A DNA stretch of 15,033 nucleotides from NCBI GenBank assembly GCA_036939975.1, contig JALLPB010002338.1, positions 1 to 15,033 of the forward strand, read 5' to 3'. The stretch is from Cyclostephanos tholiformis (taxonomy: Eukaryota; Bacillariophyta; Thalassiosirophyceae; Thalassiosirales; Thalassiosiraceae). Under the pieces are notes generated by a model, which saw only the letters and a program-made list of their open reading frames with translations, made no database searches and was not told the origin of the DNA. Shown here in pieces: positions 7,628-14,914 of this stretch (within the stretch, counting starts at the first letter, position 1; each line of letters begins with the position of its first letter). A program made the translations under genes and the position numbers.

Positions 7628-10600
7628 CTACGTATATACTAACACCCCCCCACGCTTCATGGCGGAGCCATGAAGTGGAAAATCATGCCAAATGACAGAC
7701 AACCACGGGCTATCCCGAATATATTTCATAATGGGAGCATTGATCCGTGTGGCACGAGCAGTAGTGGGAGTGGTGTATGACTCAGGAACAAAGGAGTCGA
7801 GATTGTCGCCGTATGTAGTAATAGCTTGTTGGTATAATGGCGAATATTGTGGAGGGACGTGCCCCAGAAGAAAGTCGGCATGTCGATGAAAGAGGATGCG
7901 AGGGAGAGCTTTCGTAAGATGGTCGGAGGGGTTGATGGATGTGTCAATACGTTCAAGAAGTAGAAGGTCACGTTCAATCCAATCGCACAACGCGAAATAT
8001 TTGATGTCGATGTGACGCGTACGAGCAGTAGGTTTTTGTGCATTCCCCATCGAAGTACAGCCGTCGTTGTCTTCATAGGCAATAGTGGCGGCTTCTTGAG
8101 GTACATCGAGGTCCCACAGAATACTGCGGATAAACAGACACATTCGACCGACGTCGCACGCGGCCATAAATTCCGCTTCGGTGGAGGACAGTGCGACCGT
8201 AGGTTGGAATTTTGTTTTGTACGCAATTGTGCCCCCGGCAAGCTGAACACAGATACCGCTGAAGGAGCGACGTGTTTTGACGCAAGTGGCCCAGTCGGAA
8301 TCGCCGTAGGCAACAGCAATATGAGCATCATGTTGGGGTCGGCCCTCGAGGAGAAGATCTTGAGCGTTACTGTTGACCTTGGGGAGGGGGGCGTGGGGGA
8401 GATCTTCCTGAGCGCGGGTACGCCAGAAGTAAATGCCATCGTGTCGTGAGATGTAGAGGTAACGGATGGCACTTTTGAGACCGTGGAAGTGTATCTCGGC
8501 AGGAGCAGAGTTAGATTGTGAGAGTTTAACACTGGTATATGAAATGTCTGGCCGACAAGTTGTCATAGCCCATATGAGTTCCCCTACTCCCCCTTTATAC
8601 TTAATGCCCATCTTAGAAGCCAGTTTCTGCTGTTCCTTGGGGTCAGTAGGTCCTGTGGCAGCGTTGAACGATTTGATCCATTTCGGGTCATAGGGGAGAG
8701 GGGTGGGCCTGTTTTCCGAGAGGGGAACTTTCAGGAGCCATGTGCTGAGATATTTATCACAAAACTTGTTGATGTAGGTATGGCAGTCAAGTTTTATGTA
8801 GTCTCGAGTCTGAGTGACGTCGATGCCGTTGAACATGTCAATGAGGCCTTGGCGTTTGATTGGAATGGAAAGTTTGTCGTCGAGGAGGTCAAGGAGAAGG
8901 TTTGCCGTACGTTCGGTAGCCGTGGCAATGGCGAAATCGTCGACTTGGCGCATAAGTAGAACCCGATTGCCATCGATCGCACCCGAGTAGAGACAAGGCT
9001 CGTGTGTGGTAGGGGTAAGACCGATGCCCTGCAAAATGGCGTCTGCATGCTTCTCCCATAGTCGTGGTGACTCGGGGTGACCCTGCATAGCTGATAGGGC
9101 GGGTATGACATGACCGGCGGGTATCGGAGGGCGGTGAAGGTGGATCGTCCACCAGTCCATGAATGCTTTGTCGGGTCGAACGTAGAAACCCTGTCGTGGT
9201 GGGGGAGCCTCCGCAAAGGCGTTAGAGACGTCAGCGCCAAAGACGAGGAGATTCTCACCTGCGGATACGGCGTAGAAAAGGCGTGAGCTCGTCTGATCCA
9301 CGCAATTAGCATACGTTTCGTCGAGAATCTTGACGTTGCCGGAGCGAGAGGAGCCATCACAAACACATCTGGCTTTCTTGCGGCCATCAAGAGTTTTGAC
9401 GACATACGTCCAGACGAGGTAGAACACTGCATCCTCTTTGTCAACCTTAACTGGGTCGCCAAACATGCCCTGCGCATTGTATTGGTCGAGTTGAAGGAAC
9501 TCGGATTCTTGCCAGTCTTTCCAATCCGCCTGCTGGAGCAATTTTCCACGTGTGAGACGATTGAGCCGTGTGGTATACTGACGGACGTCGCCTGATTCGA
9601 TGATGTCGTACGCCCTCGTCCGAAGTACACGGAGGCCGTCCTCAAGCAGATCAACACGATTGTTCAGTTGGTCGTGAATAATCTGGGGAAAATCGTGCTT
9701 CGACATAATGGGTAGCCCATCGGCTGAAATATCGGGCTTGATTTCGGGGTGAGAGAAGAGGAGCGTACAAATGGGAGACTGAGCGTGGGACAGGGCGCGA
9801 AATGCCGCGCGCGCGTCGTCAATTGTGCAAACGTGTTGCCCATTGATGGCAATGAGCCAAGCGCCACACAACCGTGTACGCCAGCGAGGGACTCTTGCGC
9901 CGGGGGTACATGGGGACATAGACGAGAGGAATAACCGTTGGTTCCGCTCAAAAAGGTTAAGACCGGCGGTGTCGTGGCGTGAAAGGTCGACCTTCCGAAG
10001 GTTTAATTCCTCTTCAAAAGCGTCATGGAACGGGTCGGGAGAAATGTAAACCACGGCCAAGTCCTTGTTCGTAATGGAGTACTCATGAACCACCGCAGCG
10101 GCGAGGTCCCTCTTTGAGAGAGCGGGAGATTTTACGCGGGTAGCGCGTGCGCCGATCATAGCAGGACCGGCCGTCACCCTCAGGGGAAGGGGGGAGTGGA
10201 GGCAGACGGGGGGGGGCGTTGGAGGTGGTGTGACACAGCGGAGAGGCCAAGGGGCACATGGCAGGTTTGCATGCACGTCAGAAGCAGAGGCCGAAGGCAG
10301 CAAAGAGGCGTCGTTTGCTTCCAAACCAAGGTCATAGAGGAGCTGGGCCGCAGGAGGTCTCGTAGGCTGCATATACCACGCCTCGTCGAAGATAGCATGG
10401 TGACATGACTTCACAATGCCGGACTCTAAATCCAGGTATAAAATATTCTGGGAGGTCGCAGTGTAGCCCAGGAAGATCCCCGTGAAGTCGTGCCTGTCTA
10501 GTTTACACCGTCGAGTGCCTGTACGCTTGACACAGACACGTGACCCAAACAGTTTGAGGTGCGTAACATCCGGTTTTCTGCCGTGCCATGCTTCATAGGG

Positions 10601-12175
10601 TGTTTTGTTGATTGCAGAATGGACAAGAAGGTTGTGTAAATAGGCCGCGTGTAAGAGAGCTGCCGACCAAAACTTAGCCGGTAAGCCAGAACCATAGAGA
10701 AGCGTGCGAACCTTCACAGCGAGGGTTCTGTTGTATATCTCCACGCCACCATTTTGGGAGGGACTGTCCGCACCTGTTGGTTCAACCACGTAGCCAAATT
10801 CAGCGAGCATCAAGTCACGGAAAGCGCCACATCCGGCAAGTTCTCCACCCTGGTCCGTCCGCACGAGGCCAGAGGTGAGGGCAAAACGTGTCATAAATGA
10901 CCTCAGGATATCGAGGGGGGGTTCTTTAGACGCCGTAAGGAAGACCCAAACCCGGCGTGATGCCCCATCAACGATGACGAGGTGTGACGAATAACCGTCA
11001 TACGAACGCACGACACGATCGGTGGACTTGTTGGGGCGACGGTAATCCTCCGAGGATGACCGCATAAAGGCAAAGTCCATAAAGAATTCGGCACCACACG
11101 TAGCGATGCGCTCTGCCACCCGTTGTGCCGCCTGCTTCCGTATGTATGCCTGTTCCTTGAAGTCGATGTAACGGAAGGGGTGGTAGTTGAACACCGGAGG
11201 TGTGCCGGAGACGTGCAGTGGGAGGACATCTAGTTGGTGTTCGCCGGGGGACCCGAAGCGCAACATCCACAGTTCAGACTCGACCTGTTGCGCCTTCGAC
11301 GCCGGAGACAGTTTCGGGGCTTTATATCGAGCCGAAGGTGTAGTAGCGGCGACCGTGCGGTGGCAGGTAAGGTGGGACACATCACAGTCCAACGAGTACA
11401 CCTCAGAGGCACAGTAGTAGAGACCCTCCTTAAAGGTAAGATTGAATGTCAAGGAAACGTTGCCGTCGCGACTGGTAAACCGGAGGCTGCCCGGGGTAGT
11501 AGGGTCCTTGCACCCAATCTGAGTCCAATAGAATAAGCGATCCGACGACGCAAGAACCGCAGCAGGGGAGATGATTGTGTCGACCATATTTGCACAGAAG
11601 TAGCAGGGTTGGTAGTAGGTGGTACCATCGGACAGTAGCAGTGGAAGGAGACCCCTTTTCGTGATTGTGTCGTCGGAAGAAGTTGGGCCGCCTTCGAGAG
11701 CAACAGAAATCGTGACAGGGGGAATATCGACCACCTCGACAAGGAGAGCCTCGTCTCCCGTCACGCATATGTTGGAGCCGCCGTCGATTAGTGGGCCACG
11801 CGAGGCAGCGGAGTGTATTGTAATAGAGGTAGTGTCTCTGCAATCGAGACCACAGACCCGTGGGGAAGTTTGTACCCGCAGAATACTGGCGACAGTTGCG
11901 GGTTCGGCATGAATGATGGACGTCTGCCATCTGGTAGGCGGTGGGCATGGGGTGTCGACCAAGGCATGGGCCAAAGAACCATGGGGAAATTCCGTCGTCG
12001 TAAATTGTGGCGGAGGTTCCGGGGGCGGAAGGACGGCGGTAAGCACGTGTGGAGGAGGTGGAGGCGGTGTCGTAGGAGCGGGGTCGAACGTGGCGGTCGG
12101 GATCACGGTACCCGCGGGTGGGGTACCGTCGTCGGTATGGCACGAACCAACGCGTCGATTCGTGCCGGACCCTAG
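7628..12175 (-). CDS. pol: Copia Pol polyprotein (protease, integrase, RT, RNase H), in frame with Gag
   Basis: Polyprotein that cuts itself, copies the element RNA and integrates the DNA. The frame opens directly after the Gag UGA (23 codons, then 1492 to the TAG). No ATG lies near its beginning; the first possible alternative start is GTG 12106, so it is best read as a readthrough extension of Gag. Numbering from 12106: Pro-rich linker (11-34); aspartic protease LIDGGS with Asp108; GAG-pre-integrase remnant ELWMLRFGSPGEHQL (278-292); integrase core Asp344, Asp418 (RTDQGGE), Glu456; KLDRHDFTGIFLGY (535-548); PDZ-like stretch (713-786); reverse transcriptase with Asp959 (GADVSNAF) and QVDD (1054-1057); RNase H with Asp1269 (YGDSDW), Glu1310 (STEAE), EDNDG (1345-1349) and RTRHIDIKYF (1362-1371). 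All catalytic residues are present. Oddities: no HHCC finger before the integrase, Gln for the aromatic residue of the usual YVDD box. Confidence 0.95.
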   Translation of the reverse strand, partial: LGSGTNRRVGSCHTDDGTPPAGTVIPTATFDPAPTTPPPPPPHVLTAVLPPPEPPPQFTTTEFPHGSLAHALVDTPCPPPTRWQTSIIHAEPATVASILRVQTSPRVCGLDCRDTTSITIHSAASRGPLIDGGSNICVTGDEALLVEVVDIPPVTISVALEGGPTSSDDTITKRGLLPLLLSDGTTYYQPCYFCANMVDTIISPAAVLASSDRLFYWTQIGCKDPTTPGSLRFTSRDGNVSLTFNLTFKEGLYYCASEVYSLDCDVSHLTCHRTVAATTPSARYKAPKLSPASKAQQVESELWMLRFGSPGEHQLDVLPLHVSGTPPVFNYHPFRYIDFKEQAYIRKQAAQRVAERIATCGAEFFMDFAFMRSSSEDYRRPNKSTDRVVRSYDGYSSHLVIVDGASRRVWVFLTASKEPPLDILRSFMTRFALTSGLVRTDQGGELAGCGAFRDLMLAEFGYVVEPTGADSPSQNGGVEIYNRTLAVKVRTLLYGSGLPAKFWSAALLHAAYLHNLLVHSAINKTPYEAWHGRKPDVTHLKLFGSRVCVKRTGTRRCKLDRHDFTGIFLGYTATSQNILYLDLESGIVKSCHHAIFDEAWYMQPTRPPAAQLLYDLGLEANDASLLPSASASDVHANLPCAPWPLRCVTPPPTPPPVCLHSPLPLRVTAGPAMIGARATRVKSPALSKRDLAAAVVHEYSITNKDLAVVYISPDPFHDAFEEELNLRKVDLSRHDTAGLNLFERNQRLFLSSMSPCTPGARVPRWRTRLCGAWLIAINGQHVCTIDDARAAFRALSHAQSPICTLLFSHPEIKPDISADGLPIMSKHDFPQIIHDQLNNRVDLLEDGLRVLRTRAYDIIESGDVRQYTTRLNRLTRGKLLQQADWKDWQESEFLQLDQYNAQGMFGDPVKVDKEDAVFYLVWTYVVKTLDGRKKARCVCDGSSRSGNVKILDETYANCVDQTSSRLFYAVSAGENLLVFGADVSNAFAEAPPPRQGFYVRPDKAFMDWWTIHLHRPPIPAGHVIPALSAMQGHPESPRLWEKHADAILQGIGLTPTTHEPCLYSGAIDGNRVLLMRQVDDFAIATATERTANLLLDLLDDKLSIPIKRQGLIDMFNGIDVTQTRDYIKLDCHTYINKFCDKYLSTWLLKVPLSENRPTPLPYDPKWIKSFNAATGPTDPKEQQKLASKMGIKYKGGVGELIWAMTTCRPDISYTSVKLSQSNSAPAEIHFHGLKSAIRYLYISRHDGIYFWRTRAQEDLPHAPLPKVNSNAQDLLLEGRPQHDAHIAVAYGDSDWATCVKTRRSFSGICVQLAGGTIAYKTKFQPTVALSSTEAEFMAACDVGRMCLFIRSILWDLDVPQEAATIAYEDNDGCTSMGNAQKPTARTRHIDIKYFALCDWIERDLLLLERIDTSINPSDHLTKALPRILFHRHADFLLGHVPPQYSPLYQQAITTYGDNLDSFVPESYTTPTTARATRINAPIMKYIRDSPWLSVIWHDFPLHGSAMKRGGVLVYT
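7645..7653 (-). promoter_or_regulatory. Polypurine tract (plus-strand primer)
   Basis: GTGGGGGGG directly abuts the LTR start TGTTAG. A purine-rich run touching the 3' LTR is the standard RNase H-resistant primer for plus-strand DNA synthesis in LTR elements. It lies inside the coding sequence for the last residues of Pol. Confidence 0.75.
7655..7675 (-). other. Perfect 9-bp hairpin next to the polypurine tract
   Basis: CTTCATGGC and GCCATGAAG are exact inverted repeats separated by three bases, placed one base upstream of the purine tract on the element's sense strand. The region also codes for residues near the end of Pol (HGSAMK), so the palindrome could reflect coding chance or a structural role. 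Confidence 0.8.
9749..9970 (-). other. PDZ-like domain inside Pol
   Basis: Pol residues 713-786, between integrase and reverse transcriptase, follow the PDZ pattern: a GLNL carboxylate-loop-like start, SMSPCTPGARVP, then GAWLIAINGQHVCTIDDARA where PDZ domains typically have GDxIlxVNGxxV followed by a helix, then a final strand SPICTLLF. The usual GD is GA here. This is a by-eye fold match and needs profile confirmation. Confidence 0.5.
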
Positions 12176-12178
12176 TCA
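12105..12178 (-). promoter_or_regulatory. Predicted gag-pol stop-codon readthrough signal
   Basis: Gag ends in UGA (12178-12176) directly followed by CUAG, the strongest known leaky context for UGA. After a 9-nt spacer (12175-12167) comes hairpin 1: GGCACGAA (12166-12159) pairs perfectly with TTCGTGCC (12146-12139). The 12-nt loop can add U-G, C-G, G-U and A-U pairs, leaving a CGCG tetraloop and a 12-pair stem. Nine bases on, hairpin 2 pairs ACGGTACC (12129-12122) with GGTACCGT (12112-12105). The same frame is open on both sides of the UGA. Viral and cellular readthrough signals of this class have a structure beginning about 8 nt after the stop. Function is inferred. Confidence 0.72.
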
Positions 12179-14914
12179 TTCAACCGCAGGGACGTCCGCA
12201 TCGTCGTGCGCCCACGCATCCCAATCCATTTGATCATCGAGGCCGGCCACAGTGATATCCAGCTCTTCGACGTACGCCCGCAAAACCTGGCGAGGTGTGG
12301 CAGACGGGTTGCCGAGGCGGTCGCGCCAACGATCCAACCATTCCTTCTCAATTGAGTCGCGTATTGCCGGGGACATATCACACTTCATATATCGCTCAAG
12401 GCAGATTGCAGTCGCGAGCATATCACAGTGCTTAGCGACGTGACCAACCCGTTTGCAAGCCGCACATTGTACGTCAGGGAGGAAGGGGCGGCGGTTCTTG
12501 TCGGGCCGCGCGAGGCGGCCGGGCCCGCGAGGAGCCGGTCCGCGACCGCGGGATGGATTGGCCGGAGCGGACTGGCGTCGTCTGTCACCGACGTCGGACA
12601 AGCGGTCGTTGCGGGGAACAAGTCTTCCACCAGGATGAGGTTGGTCGTCGTGGGCCAGTCGGAACACAGTTGGAACCCCCTGCACCCGAGGCGCCGTACC
12701 GACAACGGTATTGTAACTAAAAGCGGTATCATCCTCCGCGACACGCCGAACCCGAGGGGAGATAATGTCGCGTAAACGTCCCTGCGTTGTCTGGTGAATA
12801 CTGGTGGCAAGGCCATGGAGACGGAGGTGTTGAGGGAGGTAGCCATCATCGTACTCTGTCCTGAAAGAGTTGACGTGCGAAAGGAGGGTAGTCACGGTGT
12901 CGGAGAAATCTGTGTATTGAATTGCCCGAAGGAACATCCCACTACGCGTGCGTTCATCGTAGTGGAATTTCATCTTGGCCTGAAGGCGAAAATAAAGAAG
13001 GAAGGCCTGGGCGAAGTGGAAGATGTCCTCCGCGTCCGACCATGCAGGGACGCGGACCGGGACGGTCGGGTCGAAGCCCGGAACGGTGAGTTCCAACACA
13101 CGCCAGACATAGTCGTACCCGTTGTTCGACTCGAAACGGACCGACGCCAGGGTGGCATTAAGTTGAGGGGAGAGATTGCTGTGGACCAGGCGTGGCACAA
13201 GCTCCATAAGGGCTTTGCTCATGGCGGCGTAGCGGACGAGGCCCAAACCAGGGGGACAAAGACCCTCAAACCCATGGGAGAGGACGATAGCGTCGAAAGG
13301 GAGGAGCGCAATCACGTAGGAGAGGCTGACCTCCTGGAGACGGTCATAAAACTCTACCGCGTCAGCCACCCTGGTAGACTCCAGGCGAGGAAAAACCGAG
13401 AGGGATTTCTGGATGATCCGATCAACCTGTGGGCCGGTAGTGTGGGCATAGCCATTGTACCAAAGTTCCGCAATCTTCCGATGCGCTAGAATAATGTCAT
13501 TGTAGCAAACCACCACATCGTCCACGCTAGCGGAGGATATCGCAAATCCACGTTCGACGAGGATCTCGTCCGTTAGGGTAGGCACCCCGTCCATCCCGAC
13601 GTGATACTCCGCGCAGGCCAAGTTAATGACATCAAATCGGCTCGCACCCAGGGTGCGCGCCCGGAGGTCACGGTCGCGGTGGCGAGGGGAGATGACAGGC
13701 CCCCCCACAACAGGACAACCAGGGCGCTGGTTGGCCGTATTCCGAATGCCGCTCGTATCGAAATCCTCAGCGGGGACCCGCGGGAGGCCACCCTGGCCCA
13801 TAGTCTCGGGAATAGTCGTCTGGCGGAGAGATGGCCGGGGTGGTGTAGATGGGTGGTATGGATTCCGAACGGGGGCTGTGGTCCGGGACACCGAGGTAGG
13901 GACACGCCGTGGTGTTATCGCGGGACGTGTCGGGTCGGAAGCTCGGGGTGGCGTGTTGAGGGCGCGGGCGCGTTCATAGACCAGGCGTGTCCGCGCCGTC
14001 ACATCCATCGTGTCGTCGTCAGTAGCAGGGCCATTCAGCTGAATGGTATGATCCCCTGTAAGAGGTGAAGGCGAGCGCCGGGATGGGGCGTGTGGGACCT
14101 TTGCAGGTAATGTCGTGTCATCGTCGGGAGGCTCACGTTGACGGCGTGGGAAATCCGCAGAGTTGGCCCACGGGGGCGCCGTGGCCTCCAGCGTCGCGAT
14201 TCTTGTTTCGAAATCGATCGTGGATGCGAGAAGGGACTCCCCTTTAGCCGCGAGATCGGAGGCAGTGGATGCCAGTGAGGATTCAAGGGACGTGATACGC
14301 TGCTCCAACTCCGGGAAGAGACGCTTTGTGACATGCCCGTGGTTGCTATTAGTGGTCGAACGAAGGGCGTCCACGCTGCGGGCAATCTCGGTGGAGTGCT
14401 GTTCAACCAAAGCCGCAAAATCCGTCCGTTGCTGCTCGAGCAGCGCCCGTTGCTGTTCGAGCAGCCGTGCAAGTCCCGCATCGCGCTGGTCAATGATCGA
14501 CCGGAATGCCGCCATCATGGAAGCGGGGGATCCCAGCGTCGCGTCGGCAGGAGGTCCGTCGTGGGCGTCCATCACACCAAACGCGAGCGCGGGAGGAGGC
14601 CCGTTGGGAGAGGCGTCGTCGTCGACCACGGGTGTGCCATGTGGCAACCCTCCCGGCATCGCCCCCATCGTCGCCGTATTCGTCACTGGAGCCGGGGGGG
14701 TAGTCGCACGAGTCCCTGTCATCGCCGCCACCGTGTCGGGGTCAAATTCGTCCCCTGTCATCGCCGTCGTCGCGTCGGGGCGAAAGTCGTCACCGGTGGG
14801 AGGATCGTCGGAGGAAAGGAGGGGGGGGGAGGACTCGGAGTCGTCCTCTGAGTCGTCGTGAAAAGGGTTGTCCCCGAGAGGGGCGTAGAAGTTGTCCGTT
14901 GAGGGGGAGGTCAT
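12176..14914 (-). CDS. gag: Copia Gag (coiled coil, capsid-like core, CCHC knuckle), 5' end possibly outside window
   Basis: Structural protein expected to form the virus-like particle and package element RNA. From ATG 14914 it has 912 residues, but the same frame has no stop up to 15033 (39 more codons, Ser/Pro/Arg-rich), so the true start may lie to the right. Order: acidic Ser/Asp-rich N-terminus with a 13-residue tandem repeat (40-65); coiled coil (about 133-245) including the heptad-like LLEQQRALLEQQR; basic Pro/Arg linker (310-370); predicted helical core (about 415-725), likely capsid; Arg/Gly/Pro-rich segment (775-810); one zinc knuckle CAACKRVGHVAKHC (Cys817, Cys820, His825, Cys830); C-terminal helix and acidic tail ending in UGA. 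It is much longer than typical plant or fungal Copia Gag, mainly through the N-terminal extension. Identity rests on the knuckle, position and frame linkage with Pol. Confidence 0.88.
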   Translation of the reverse strand: MTSPSTDNFYAPLGDNPFHDDSEDDSESSPPLLSSDDPPTGDDFRPDATTAMTGDEFDPDTVAAMTGTRATTPPAPVTNTATMGAMPGGLPHGTPVVDDDASPNGPPPALAFGVMDAHDGPPADATLGSPASMMAAFRSIIDQRDAGLARLLEQQRALLEQQRTDFAALVEQHSTEIARSVDALRSTTNSNHGHVTKRLFPELEQRITSLESSLASTASDLAAKGESLLASTIDFETRIATLEATAPPWANSADFPRRQREPPDDDTTLPAKVPHAPSRRSPSPLTGDHTIQLNGPATDDDTMDVTARTRLVYERARALNTPPRASDPTRPAITPRRVPTSVSRTTAPVRNPYHPSTPPRPSLRQTTIPETMGQGGLPRVPAEDFDTSGIRNTANQRPGCPVVGGPVISPRHRDRDLRARTLGASRFDVINLACAEYHVGMDGVPTLTDEILVERGFAISSASVDDVVVCYNDIILAHRKIAELWYNGYAHTTGPQVDRIIQKSLSVFPRLESTRVADAVEFYDRLQEVSLSYVIALLPFDAIVLSHGFEGLCPPGLGLVRYAAMSKALMELVPRLVHSNLSPQLNATLASVRFESNNGYDYVWRVLELTVPGFDPTVPVRVPAWSDAEDIFHFAQAFLLYFRLQAKMKFHYDERTRSGMFLRAIQYTDFSDTVTTLLSHVNSFRTEYDDGYLPQHLRLHGLATSIHQTTQGRLRDIISPRVRRVAEDDTAFSYNTVVGTAPRVQGVPTVFRLAHDDQPHPGGRLVPRNDRLSDVGDRRRQSAPANPSRGRGPAPRGPGRLARPDKNRRPFLPDVQCAACKRVGHVAKHCDMLATAICLERYMKCDMSPAIRDSIEKEWLDRWRDRLGNPSATPRQVLRAYVEELDITVAGLDDQMDWDAWAHDDADVPAVE
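14720..14797 (-). repeat. Imperfect 39-bp tandem repeat in gag N-terminus
   Basis: Two 13-codon units encode TGDDFRPDATTAM and TGDEFDPDTVAAM (residues 40-52 and 53-65); a third partial unit begins TG. In-frame, acidic and probably unstructured. Confidence 0.75.

Larger units (their letters stand above)
7466..7644 (-). repeat. 3' LTR, about 179 bp
   Basis: On the - strand the LTR starts TGTTAGTAT at 7644, immediately after the G-rich polypurine tract, and ends CATACCAACA at 7466. The two termini form an imperfect 9-bp inverted repeat (TGTTGGTAT on the + strand at 7466 versus TGTTAGTAT at the other end, 8 of 9), and obey the TG...CA rule. Inside are a TATA-like CTATAAGG (7627-7620) and a 23-24 bp tandem duplication containing the ambiguous base. 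The Pol stop codon (7628-7630) lies 14 bases inside the LTR. The partner LTR is outside the window, so the left boundary is inferred from the inverted termini. Confidence 0.75.

Noticed and set aside
7726..9657. Other - strand frames overlapping pol (7726-8532, 8794-9657)
   Set aside because: They overlap the intact RT/RNase H frame, lack conserved motifs and are best explained as out-of-frame shadows.
12104..12106. Independent start of Pol at GTG 12106
   Set aside because: Eukaryotic ribosomes rarely start at GUG, and the frame is already open from the Gag stop, so a separate start is unnecessary.
12176..12178. UGA as a selenocysteine codon or as a simple nonsense mutation
   Set aside because: Selenocysteine would need a SECIS element and a redox context, neither of which is seen. 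A random mutation is possible, but CUAG and two exact hairpins directly after the stop make recoding the better explanation.
12794..14861. Long + strand open frames (for example 12794-13489 and 14163-14861)
   Set aside because: They are antisense to gag in GC-rich DNA where stop codons are scarce; their translations are Arg/Gly/Ser-rich with no family character, while the - strand frame has a zinc knuckle and joins Pol.
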